From Propionibacterium australiense (GTDB lineage: Bacteria > Actinomycetota > Actinomycetes > Propionibacteriales > Propionibacteriaceae), in assembly GCF_003666605.1 (NCBI RefSeq), contig NZ_RCIV01000002.1:248001-312000 (forward strand): a DNA stretch of 64,000 bases, in the 5' to 3' direction. The translations under genes and the position numbers were made by a program. Shown here one piece after another: positions 57,046 through 64,000 of this stretch. Position 1 is the stretch's first letter. The number at the start of each line of letters is the position of its first letter. The notes beneath the pieces are model-generated. The model had not been told where the DNA came from, ran no database searches, and saw nothing but the letters and a program-made list of their open reading frames with translations.

Positions 57046-58377
57046 ATGAAGGACCCCGTGGTCAGCAGCCCTGCAACCGGATCGGCAGCCGAGCGCTGGC
57101 CGGCGCCGTGCCCTGGGCTGGCCCTGCACGCGACGGTCGAGGTGCCCGGGTCGAAGTCCGAGTCGAACAGGGCGCTCGTCCTGGCCGCACTCAGTGACGG
57201 TCCCAGCACCATCCGTGGTGTCCTGGACGCCCGCGACACCCGCCTCATGGTCGAGGCACTGCGCGGCCTCGGCACCGGCATCGACCACGACGGCGACACC
57301 TGCCACGTCGCTCCCGGCCCGCTGCACGCGGCGACCCGGCCGATCGACTGCGGTCTGGCCGGCACCGTCATGCGCTTCGTCCCACCGGTCGCGGCGCTGG
57401 CCGGTGGACGCAGCTCGTTCACCGGGGACGCGCGAGCCGCCGAGCGTCCCCTCGCTCCCCTGCTCGACGGCCTGCGTCAGTTGGGCGCCAGCATCGACGC
57501 CGATCGGATTCCCTTCACGCTCGACGCCGGTGACGGCCTGAGCGGCGGCAGCGTGCGGATCGACGCGAGCAGTTCCAGCCAGTACGTCTCTGGTCTCCTG
57601 CTCGCCGGTGCCCGTTTCGAACGGGGCCTGGACATCGAGCACACCGGCAGCACGGTGCCCTCGGCGCCCCACATCATGATGACGATCGAGATGGCCGCCC
57701 GGCACGGCGTACGCATCGAGAGCCTCTCCGAGGGACGCCGCTGGCGCGTCATTCCCGGCGCCATCGCGGCACGCGACGAACGCATCGAACCCGACCTGAC
57801 CAACGCCGCCGCGTTCCTCGCCGCCGGCGTGCTCACCGGCGGGACGGTGGCCGTCGCAGGCTGGCCCCGCCGCAGCACCCAGCCGGGCGCGGTGATCACA
57901 TCGGTGCTGGCTCGCATGGGCGCCGCCGTCATCACCGCCCCCGACGGGCTGGGCGCCTCTGCCACCAGGCTCACCGGTGCCCGACTCGACCTTCACGAGG
58001 CCAGCGAGCTGACGCCGGTCGTCGCCGCGCTGGCGGCTGCCGCGCACGGCACGACGACGATCACCGGTGTCGGCCACATCCGCGGGCACGAAACCGATCG
58101 CATCAAGGCCATCACCACCGAACTGAGCCGTCTGGGGGTCCCGGCACGGGAACTGCCCGACGGCCTCACCGTCACCGGGATGGCCGGCCACCTCGACCAG
58201 CTGCACCCGAGCGAGGGCGACGGCCTGTTCGCCTGCCACGCCGACCACCGCATGGCGCACCTGGGCGCCCTGCTGGGACTGATCGTCCCCGGTGTGCGGC
58301 TGGACGACGTGGGATGCACCGCCAAGACGATGCCGGACTTCCCCCGACGCTGGGACGCCATGGTGAGTGCCCGATGA
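57046..58377 (+). CDS. aroA: 3-phosphoshikimate 1-carboxyvinyltransferase (EPSP synthase)
   Basis: The enzyme joins PEP to shikimate-3-phosphate in aromatic amino-acid synthesis. The protein is 443 residues. Substrate motifs are [36 protein letters not shown] (here GLAGT where many have GNAGT), [15 protein letters not shown] and [15 protein letters not shown], with the C-terminal [10 protein letters not shown]. The stop overlaps the rsgA start by four bases. It is divergent from sigH. Confidence 0.96.
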   Translation: MKDPVVSSPATGSAAERWPAPCPGLALHATVEVPGSKSESNRALVLAALSDGPSTIRGVLDARDTRLMVEALRGLGTGIDHDGDTCHVAPGPLHAATRPIDCGLAGTVMRFVPPVAALAGGRSSFTGDARAAERPLAPLLDGLRQLGASIDADRIPFTLDAGDGLSGGSVRIDASSSSQYVSGLLLAGARFERGLDIEHTGSTVPSAPHIMMTIEMAARHGVRIESLSEGRRWRVIPGAIAARDERIEPDLTNAAAFLAAGVLTGGTVAVAGWPRRSTQPGAVITSVLARMGAAVITAPDGLGASATRLTGARLDLHEASELTPVVAALAAAAHGTTTITGVGHIRGHETDRIKAITTELSRLGVPARELPDGLTVTGMAGHLDQLHPSEGDGLFACHADHRMAHLGALLGLIVPGVRLDDVGCTAKTMPDFPRRWDAMVSAR

Positions 58378-59414
58378 GTCCCCGACGGACACGTGGCGCC
58401 ATCGGACGCGGCACCGACTTCGACACCCATGACTTCGGGCGCCCGACCAGGCGCAGCCGTCCGCGCACGAAGGACCGGCCGGACTACTCCGCTGCCCAGG
58501 TCGCCAGGGTCATCACCGTGGACCGCGGCCGCTATCACTGCCAGATGGTCAGCGGCGACCAGCACCGGCTGGTCGCCAAGAAGGCCCGCCAGCTCGGCCG
58601 CAAGGGCGTCATCGTCGGTGACCTGGTACGTGTGGTCGGCGACACCAGCGGTGAGGAGGGCACCCTGGCGCGCATCGTCCAGCTGGAACCGCGGAGGACG
58701 GAGCTGAACCGGACCGCTGACGACACCGACCCTCACGAGCGTCCGATCGTCGCCAACGCGGACCAGCTCGTCATCGTGACCGCCCTCGCCGATCCCCCCG
58801 CCCGGCCCGGCATGATCGACCGTGTCCTCGTGGCAGGCTACGACGCGGGAGTGCAACCGGTCATCGCGCTGACGAAGGCCGACCTGGCCGACCCCGCCGA
58901 ACTCGTCGCGCTGTACGAACCCATCGACGTCCCCATCGTGGTCTGCGAACCCGGCTCCGATCTGTCGCCGCTGCGCGAGCTCCTGGCCGGCAAGACGACC
59001 GTTTTCATCGGCCACTCAGGCGTCGGGAAGTCGACCCTCATCAACCGGCTGGTCCCCGGTGCCCAGCGCGCCATCGGGCAGGTCAATGAGGCGACCGGGA
59101 AGGGACGGCACACCTCGACCTCCGTCGAGGCGATCGTCCTGCCAGCCGTCGGCGAGCACGATCCGGGCTGGGTCATCGACACCCCCGGCGTGCGCAGTTT
59201 CGGCCTGAGCCATGTGGAGCCGGAGACGATCCTGGCGGCCTTCAGCGACCTGACCGGTTTCACGGCCGACTGCCCGCGCGGCTGCGACCACCACACCGAC
59301 GCCCCCGAGTGCGGGCTGGACGGGGCCGCCGAACGCGGGGAGCTGGCCGTGGCGCGACTGCAGTCCTTCCGCCGCGTCCTGGAAGCCGTCGACCGGCCCG
59401 AGGAGTACCGCTGA
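58374..59414 (+). CDS. rsgA: small-subunit ribosome biogenesis GTPase RsgA
   Basis: RsgA is a circularly permuted GTPase that checks late 30S maturation. The protein is 346 residues. An N-terminal OB domain (about 40-110) is followed by the G domain in permuted order: G4 [10 protein letters not shown]1 [18 protein letters not shown]3 [10 protein letters not shown]. The zinc knuckle is [17 protein letters not shown] (Cys, Cys, His, Cys). The ATG overlaps the aroA stop. Confidence 0.96.
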   Translation: MSPRRTRGAIGRGTDFDTHDFGRPTRRSRPRTKDRPDYSAAQVARVITVDRGRYHCQMVSGDQHRLVAKKARQLGRKGVIVGDLVRVVGDTSGEEGTLARIVQLEPRRTELNRTADDTDPHERPIVANADQLVIVTALADPPARPGMIDRVLVAGYDAGVQPVIALTKADLADPAELVALYEPIDVPIVVCEPGSDLSPLRELLAGKTTVFIGHSGVGKSTLINRLVPGAQRAIGQVNEATGKGRHTSTSVEAIVLPAVGEHDPGWVIDTPGVRSFGLSHVEPETILAAFSDLTGFTADCPRGCDHHTDAPECGLDGAAERGELAVARLQSFRRVLEAVDRPEEYR

Positions 59415-59463
59415 GCGGTGCGGGACGCGGGCGAGCCGACCCGCCGATGCCGAGATCGCCGGA

Positions 59464-59469
59464 TAGAGT
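59464..59469 (+). promoter_or_regulatory. predicted -10 of hisN (leaderless)
   Basis: TAGAGT is followed by cggctc and the ATG at 59476, with no Shine-Dalgarno. Confidence 0.6.
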
Positions 59470-59475
59470 CGGCTC

Positions 59476-60288
59476 ATGGCCGCTGCACCTGACTACACCG
59501 ATGATCTGCGTCTGGCCCATCTCATGGCCGACAACGCCGATTCCCTCACACTGAACCGGTTCAAGGCGCGTGACCTGAAGGTGCGGGCGAAGGCCGACCA
59601 CACACCGGTCTCGGAGGCCGACCAGGCCGTCGAGGCCTCGGTGCGGCACACCCTGTCCACCGCTCGTCCCCGCGACGCCGTGCACGGGGAGGAGATGCCG
59701 GACACCGGCTACGGCCCCCGCCAGTGGATCGTCGACCCGATCGACGGCACCGCCAACTACGTGCGGGGGGTGCCGATCTGGGCCACGCTCATCGGCCTGC
59801 GGATTGCCGGGGAGATGGTCGTCGGTGTCGTCAGCGCACCGGCCCTCGGCAGGCGCTGGTGGGCGTCCAAGGGCGGGGGGGCCTTCACCGGCACGTCACT
59901 GTTCAACCCGACACCCATCGGCGTCTCGGGCACCTCGGCGATCCCGGACGCCTTCCTGTCGTACTCCTCGATCCACGGCTGGATCGAGGCGGGACGCGGC
60001 CAGGGATTCGTCGATCTCATGCGCGACTGCGGCCGGACGAGGGCCTTCGGCGACTTCTTCAGCTACATGCTGGTCGCCGAGGGCGCCGTCGACCTGGCCT
60101 GCGAACCCGACCTGGAGCTGTACGACATGGCGGCTCTCGTGCCGATCGTCACCGAGGCCGGCGGGCGTTTCACGAACCTGGACGGCGAACCCGGCCCGGC
60201 CGGCCCGGGCGCCCTGGCCACCAACGGCATCCTCCACGACGAGGTGCTCGCGCGCCTGGCACCCGACCAGGACGACGCCGAGAGCTGA
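59476..60288 (+). CDS. hisN: histidinol-phosphatase / inositol-monophosphatase family protein
   Basis: The protein is 270 residues of the Mg2+-dependent IMPase family. Metal ligands are visible in AVHGEEMPDTG and WIVDPIDGTANYVRG, and the C-terminal Asp is in LELYDMAALVPIVTEAGG. The sequence and its position after rsgA fit actinobacterial HisN, which removes phosphate from histidinol phosphate. The last 30 or so residues are Gly/Pro/Ala-rich. A generic inositol phosphatase remains possible. Confidence 0.88.
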   Translation: MAAAPDYTDDLRLAHLMADNADSLTLNRFKARDLKVRAKADHTPVSEADQAVEASVRHTLSTARPRDAVHGEEMPDTGYGPRQWIVDPIDGTANYVRGVPIWATLIGLRIAGEMVVGVVSAPALGRRWWASKGGGAFTGTSLFNPTPIGVSGTSAIPDAFLSYSSIHGWIEAGRGQGFVDLMRDCGRTRAFGDFFSYMLVAEGAVDLACEPDLELYDMAALVPIVTEAGGRFTNLDGEPGPAGPGALATNGILHDEVLARLAPDQDDAES

Positions 60289-60389
60289 CCCCCTCCCCTC
60301 CGCTGGGCCCCGCCTCGCCCGCGGTGTGCAGGCGCAACGGATCGGCTCGCACGAGCCGGGTTCGCTGCGCCGGGCCCGGTTCCGCTGCG

Positions 60390-60484
60390 CCTGTGGGGGC
60401 CTTTCCCGCCCGCTGGCGCACAGGTTCGCTGCGCGAACAGGTGCGCCAGATGCCCGGAGCCGAGCCCTGAAAGGCCCCCACAGG
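60390..60484. repeat. nested inverted repeat 1
   Basis: The outer arms are 16-bp perfect (60390-60405 cctgtgggggcctttc and 60469-60484). Inside is a second hairpin of ctggcgca/tgcgccag (60413-60420 and 60442-60449), whose tip is a gttcgc/gcgaac stem (60424-60429 and 60433-60438). Confidence 0.8.
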
Positions 60485-60579
60485 CTCCACTCGGCGCCCC
60501 CCCCGAGGCATTGTGGGGGCTTGCGCACGACCCCGCGGGCCCCGCTCGGCCGGGCCACCGTTGCCGTGAGCGGAGTTCG

Positions 60580-60666
60580 GCAGGCCCCTCTGGGCTCGGC
60601 CGCGGGCATTGTGATTCACATGTTCGCCGTGGCGAACCTGTGAATCACAGGGCGGGAGGGGCCTGC
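60580..60666. repeat. nested inverted repeat 2
   Basis: The outer arms are gcaggcccct/aggggcctgc (60580-60589 and 60657-60666). Inside is a near-perfect 40-base palindrome (60610-60649) made of tgtgattcaca/tgtgaatcaca and gttcgcc/ggcgaac, with loop gt. It shares the nested design and the gttcgc/gcgaac tip with repeat 1. Confidence 0.8.
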
Positions 60667-60753
60667 GGAACGCAGCGAACCCACCCGCGAAGGCGACGGT
60701 CCCGGTCAGGAGCGGCGGAACCGGACCTGGCGCGGCGAACCCACCCCGGCTGG

Positions 60754-62526
60754 CTAGCGGCCGCTGGGGGCGCCGCCGGGGCCCATGCCGCCGCGGTCAC
60801 CGCCGGGACCCATGGCCCCGCCGCTGGACTGGTTGGCAGTGACGTTCGTCGAGGTGCCGTCGACGCTCACCGTGTAGCTGGCCCCGGAGATGATGTCCGG
60901 GCTGCTGACGATGACGTTCTGCGCCGCCTTGACCAGCGTGTAGCGGGCGATCTCGGTGCCGGACTCGTCCGAGACGGTCACGACGGAGCCGACTGTGCCG
61001 TTCACCGAGGCCTGCACCCAGCCCTGCGGGGAGTCGGCGTCGGGCGACTCGGCCATGCCCTGGCTGCCCGCGGCGAACAAGGTACCGCCGGTGATCTGCA
61101 GCGAGTTGCCGGTGTCGAGGGCGCCATTGTCCCCACCGCTGGGGCCGTTCACGACGGTGTTGCCGCCGCTGATGAGGATCGCGCCGTTGGAGTCCAGGCC
61201 GTCGCCGTCGGCGGTGACGGTGACGGTACCGCCGGCGATCGTCAGCGTCGAGTCGGTGGTGGCCATCGGGTCCTGCGCGGCGTCCGAGCCGTCCGAGGCG
61301 TTCATGCCGTCATCGCTGGAGGTCACGTCGACGGTGCCGTCGTTGATGGTGATGTCGTTCGCCTCGAAGCCCTCGTTGCTGGTGGTGACGGTGACGGTGC
61401 CGCCGTTGACCATCAGGGCGTTGTCCGCATGAACGCCGTCGTCCCCGCTGGCCAGGGTGAGGGCGCCGCCGTCGATCTGGATGACGTCGTCGCTGTGCAG
61501 GGCGTCGTCGCCCGCGTCGATCGTGGCGCTGCCGTCGGCGATGCTCACCGCGACGCCGGCCTTGACGCCTTTGGTCGATGTGTCGTCGCTGGAGGTGGTG
61601 CCCGAGCCGGAACCGGCCGTGACGTCCACCGCACCACCGGTCTGGATGACGTCGGTGACCGCTGTCACGCCGTCGCCGTCGGCGTCGACGGTGATCGTGC
61701 CGTCGTCGATCTCGACGTAGCCACGGGTGGCGTCCTCCTCATTGTCGGCCTTGAGGCCGTCGCCGCCGCTGGTCACCACGACGGTGCCGCCCTGGACGAT
61801 GAGATAGTCCTTGCCGCGGATGCCGTCGTCGGCGGCGGTCACGGTGATCGTGCCGGAGTCGATGACCAGGCCATCGGTGCTGGCGATGCCGTCGGCCGTG
61901 TTGCCGGTCACCTCCAGGGCGCCCGAACCGCTGATCGTCAGGTCGTCCTTCGAGTAGAGCGCGGCATTGGCCGCCCCGTCTGCGCTCGTGTCGTAGCCGG
62001 AGCCGTCGGCGAGCCGGTTGGTGGAACCGTCGGCCAGCAGGATCGTGCTCTCGTCGGCGGCCTCGACGATCAGGGCCGGGCCCGAGGAGCTGGTGATCTC
62101 GGCGTCGTCGAGGATGAGCCGGACGTCGCCGGTCGAGTTCACCACGACCCGGCCGTCGCTGAGCTTCCCGGTGATCCGGTAGCTGCCGGCCCGGGTGATG
62201 GTGACGGTGCCGCCATCGACCGTCACGCCGTCGCCGTTGCTACTCGCACTCGTGCCGGACAGCGTGACGGCCACGACGGCGGACTCGTCATACTCGGTGT
62301 CGGTCTCGTCGTAGTGCGAGCCCTTGTTGTTCGCGATGAGCGAGGATGCGGTGGCCTGCTCCCCGCCGGTAGTGGTGGCCGCGTTGCCAGCGGCTGCGCC
62401 GGCTGGGGCGCTGGAGGCGGGCGGCGCCGACGTGCCCGCCCCCGTCCGGTCGGCACCTGCGGTGCAACCAACCAGGCACGCCGTGACGGCGAGGCCCGCG
62501 ATGGTCTTCTTCCACGAGATCTTCAT
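60754..62526 (-). CDS. secreted beta-helix carbohydrate-binding-domain lipoprotein (DUF4353-like)
   Basis: The protein is 590 residues. A signal peptide has a lipobox ending CLVGC (Cys about 21), then comes an Ala/Ser/Thr-rich linker (to about 60) and a long parallel beta-helix of repeated units. The units alternate GGTVTVT-type strands with GDDGV/ADGDG turns (DGTITVDADGDGVTAVTDVI is one), and a Gly/Pro-rich end follows. Repeated Asp-Gly turns suggest calcium or ligand binding at the surface. The family is labelled carbohydrate-binding in databases, with no proven activity. In other actinobacteria it occurs with VTC and DUF4956 genes, as here. Cell-surface location is predicted. Confidence 0.85.
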   Translation of the reverse strand: MKISWKKTIAGLAVTACLVGCTAGADRTGAGTSAPPASSAPAGAAAGNAATTTGGEQATASSLIANNKGSHYDETDTEYDESAVVAVTLSGTSASSNGDGVTVDGGTVTITRAGSYRITGKLSDGRVVVNSTGDVRLILDDAEITSSSGPALIVEAADESTILLADGSTNRLADGSGYDTSADGAANAALYSKDDLTISGSGALEVTGNTADGIASTDGLVIDSGTITVTAADDGIRGKDYLIVQGGTVVVTSGGDGLKADNEEDATRGYVEIDDGTITVDADGDGVTAVTDVIQTGGAVDVTAGSGSGTTSSDDTSTKGVKAGVAVSIADGSATIDAGDDALHSDDVIQIDGGALTLASGDDGVHADNALMVNGGTVTVTTSNEGFEANDITINDGTVDVTSSDDGMNASDGSDAAQDPMATTDSTLTIAGGTVTVTADGDGLDSNGAILISGGNTVVNGPSGGDNGALDTGNSLQITGGTLFAAGSQGMAESPDADSPQGWVQASVNGTVGSVVTVSDESGTEIARYTLVKAAQNVIVSSPDIISGASYTVSVDGTSTNVTANQSSGGAMGPGGDRGGMGPGGAPSGR

Positions 62527-62659
62527 GTGTTCTGCTCCGTGCTGTTGACTGGTCTTGCTGTTCGGGCCCGAGCGGCCCTTCTGGGTGCCACAGCGCCCCG
62601 CATCGCGGGGCGGCGCGCGGCGAGGGTTCGCCCGGAAGCACGTGGTGCCTCCGGCGTCA

Positions 62660-63535
62660 TCAGGGGTGCGGTGGCGTCGGGCGCCGAGCGGGGATGCGGG
62701 TCACGGGGACGTGTGCCGTGGGCACGGTCCTCGTCGCCAAGTGCTCCTCGAGGACCAGGTCCTGGGCTAGGCGTCCCATCGCCCGGTGCCAGGTGTTGTG
62801 CGGCAGGTCGTCGTGGAGGAAGGCCATGCCGGTCGCGTACTTGCTGAAACGGGCCGGACGGTGGCCAAGCTGCCACAGCAGGCGGTCGGCGTCGCTCGGC
62901 GTCGCACCCGGTGACTTGGTCTCGACGACGATCGTCTGCCCGAGCTGCCCGGTCCGCCGGGTGAACTCGTCCCGCCAGGTGAGGCCCTGGTCGAGGGTGA
63001 GCCTGGCCCGCGAGCTCGGGTCGAGGAAGGTCATGCGCCGATAGCGGGTATCGAGTGCCGGGCGCAGGTCGATCAATGGGACGGTGTTGACGCCCGCTCG
63101 GCCGAGCGCCTCGGCGATCATCCGCTGTTCCGCGTCGCCCCACTGGTTCAGCTGCCTTCCGGTCACCTCGATGCGTTCCTTGACCGTGTGCTCGCCGCGG
63201 CGGGTCTTGACCTCGAGCCAGCTGGTGCCGGTGTCGAGGTAACTGCGTTCACGGATCTTCCACCGCCGTTTGCGCCGGTACGCGGTCATGTGGAAGCTGT
63301 CGAGCGCATCGGTGTCGAAGTAGGTGGAGTCGTAGGTGAAGCTCTGGCGACCGGCGATCGTCAGGACGCAGGTCCGGGGCGGCAGTTCCTCGAGCAGCCT
63401 GGTGAGCACGCCTGGCGGGACGAGGTACTTGCGGTCGACACGGATCTGCAGGGCTGCCGTGTCATTCAGCTCGTCCAGGCCGATCGGGGTGAAGCCCGTC
63501 AGGGGGTTGCCACGGGTCGTCATGGTGAGACTCAT
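62660..63535 (-). CDS. VTC-domain polyphosphate polymerase family protein
   Basis: This 291-residue protein of the VTC/CYTH tunnel-fold class has the basic and acidic tunnel residues typical of the family: LQIRVDRKYLVPP near the start, YDSTYFDTDALDSFH, YRRKRRWKIRERSY, WLEVKTRRGEHTVKER, and VVETKSPGATPSDADRLLWQ. The yeast Vtc4 homologue makes polyphosphate from ATP. Most bacterial members are uncharacterised. Its ATG overlaps the DUF4956 stop (ATGA). The 133-bp gap to the lipoprotein gene holds no clear terminator, so the three form one operon. Confidence 0.88.
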   Translation of the reverse strand: MSLTMTTRGNPLTGFTPIGLDELNDTAALQIRVDRKYLVPPGVLTRLLEELPPRTCVLTIAGRQSFTYDSTYFDTDALDSFHMTAYRRKRRWKIRERSYLDTGTSWLEVKTRRGEHTVKERIEVTGRQLNQWGDAEQRMIAEALGRAGVNTVPLIDLRPALDTRYRRMTFLDPSSRARLTLDQGLTWRDEFTRRTGQLGQTIVVETKSPGATPSDADRLLWQLGHRPARFSKYATGMAFLHDDLPHNTWHRAMGRLAQDLVLEEHLATRTVPTAHVPVTRIPARRPTPPHP

Positions 63536-64000
63536 GCCTGGAACCCGTGGGAGCCGCCGAGGGAGTGGCCCGGCTGAGTGAGGCCGGCGCCGATCCCCTG
63601 GGACGATGCCGGGCGGCGGGCGGCGTCCTTGTCACTGGCGACCCGGAACCGAACGTCGACCGTGGTGGTGTCGTTGACGAAGTCGAGGCGCTGGACAGAG
63701 GCGGTGAGCACCTCACCGCCGAGGCGGGCACCGAGTTCGTGGCGCAGGGCCGTCTCGTCGGCGAGCGCATGGTCGAGCATGACCACCTGACGGCTGACCC
63801 GCCCGGTGACCCGGCGCGTGTCAATGATCGCCATGGACAGCACGAGGATGACCATGAGTGCGATGCCGTAGTCCAGCGAGACGCCGACACCGCCGAGCAG
63901 GCCCAGTGCAAGGGCGCTGAAGTAGTAGGCCGTCTCGATCTGGCTGAGCTCCTCCGAGCGGAGCCGGATGATCGACAGGACGCCGAACAGTCCCATGCCC
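63532..64000 (-). CDS. DUF4956 membrane protein, N-terminal part outside the window
   Basis: The visible C-terminal 155 or so residues contain the family hallmark MGLFGVLSIIRLRSEELSQ, then two or three membrane helices (YYFSALALGLLGGVGVSLDY and LMVILVLSMAII). A cytosolic ferredoxin-like domain (RQVVMLDHALADETALRHEL) and a Gly/Ser-rich end follow. The frame has an internal ATG at 63996, but family members start well before this point, so the gene continues past the window. DUF4956 proteins are regularly paired with VTC-domain proteins and may be the membrane partner. Function unknown. Confidence 0.85.
   Translation of the reverse strand, partial: GMGLFGVLSIIRLRSEELSQIETAYYFSALALGLLGGVGVSLDYGIALMVILVLSMAIIDTRRVTGRVSRQVVMLDHALADETALRHELGARLGGEVLTASVQRLDFVNDTTTVDVRFRVASDKDAARRPASSQGIGAGLTQPGHSLGGSHGFQA

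Larger units (their letters stand above)
60289..60753. other. 465-bp repeat-rich intergenic region
   Basis: No gene is supported. The region lies between the convergent hisN and beta-helix lipoprotein genes and holds two large nested inverted repeats (60390-60484 and 60580-60666). There are also several copies of short words such as ttcgctgcgc (60361, 60425) and gcattgtg (60508, 60607). The organisation resembles clustered repetitive palindromic elements. Some of these stems may also terminate the flanking genes. Confidence 0.6.

Noticed and set aside
60610-60649. The tgtgattcaca palindrome as a CRP operator
   Set aside because: CRP sites need six bases between TGTGA and TCACA. Here only one base separates them within each arm, and the larger nested hairpin explains the symmetry better.

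Overview
The window is 64 kb of GC-rich actinobacterial chromosome, and everything in it looks like core genome. The family Propionibacteriaceae is suggested by a methylmalonyl-CoA epimerase that, from memory, closely resembles the Propionibacterium shermanii enzyme, with a PduO-type cobalamin adenosyltransferase nearby. Both fit the B12-dependent propionate route. Gene order matches, as I recall it, several Mycobacterium tuberculosis blocks: trmU/Rv3015c/gatCAB; glgB-glgE-glgP through nucS and atp to rho-hom-lysA; and whiB1-pdtaS-rshA-sigH-aroA-rsgA-hisN. No prophage, IS element, CRISPR array or defence island was found.

Layout. 0-6.1 kb (minus strand): the tRNA-dependent amidotransferase gatCAB, a small membrane protein, a MetE-C-like protein and the tRNA thiolase mnmA. 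6.3-18.8 kb: an alpha-glucan block with glgX, divergent glgP and glgE, then treS, maltokinase and glgB. These are the GlgE-pathway enzymes (trehalose to maltose to maltose-1-phosphate to glucan) plus branching, debranching and phosphorolysis. 18.8-24 kb: a Nudix protein with a partial GNAT-like domain, phosphoglucomutase, a CnoX-like thioredoxin/TPR protein, methylmalonyl-CoA epimerase and an unknown. 24.2-28 kb: a frameshifted DUF2339-like membrane protein, an acyltransferase and a Scy/DivIVA-like coiled-coil protein. 28-31.4 kb: nucS, a zinc-ribbon-like small protein with an alpha/beta hydrolase, a lipoprotein cyclophilin and pduO.

31.4-44.6 kb is a tightly packed minus-strand array from prfA through prmC, tsaC, wecA, two small membrane subunits, atpBEFHAGDC, a DUF2550 protein and a lipoate ligase. 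44.7-50.7 kb has rpmE, rho with a long leader, and lysA-hom-thrH. ThrH stands where other actinobacteria carry thrC-thrB. 50.8-53.8 kb has tRNA-Arg(CCG) and two paralogous polyprenol-type glycosyltransferases. 54-60.3 kb has the redox/stress block. 60.3-60.75 kb is a repeat-rich intergenic stretch. 60.75-64 kb holds a beta-helix lipoprotein, a VTC-type polyphosphate polymerase domain protein and a DUF4956 membrane protein, which runs off the window.

The most distinctive sequence signal is a recurring start architecture: a TANNNT hexamer, usually 5-7 bases, then ATG or GTG with mostly no Shine-Dalgarno. It appears at about a dozen genes and predicts leaderless mRNAs. sigH combines this with a SigR-class promoter motif (GGAAT-N18-GTT), so two promoters could make two protein isoforms.
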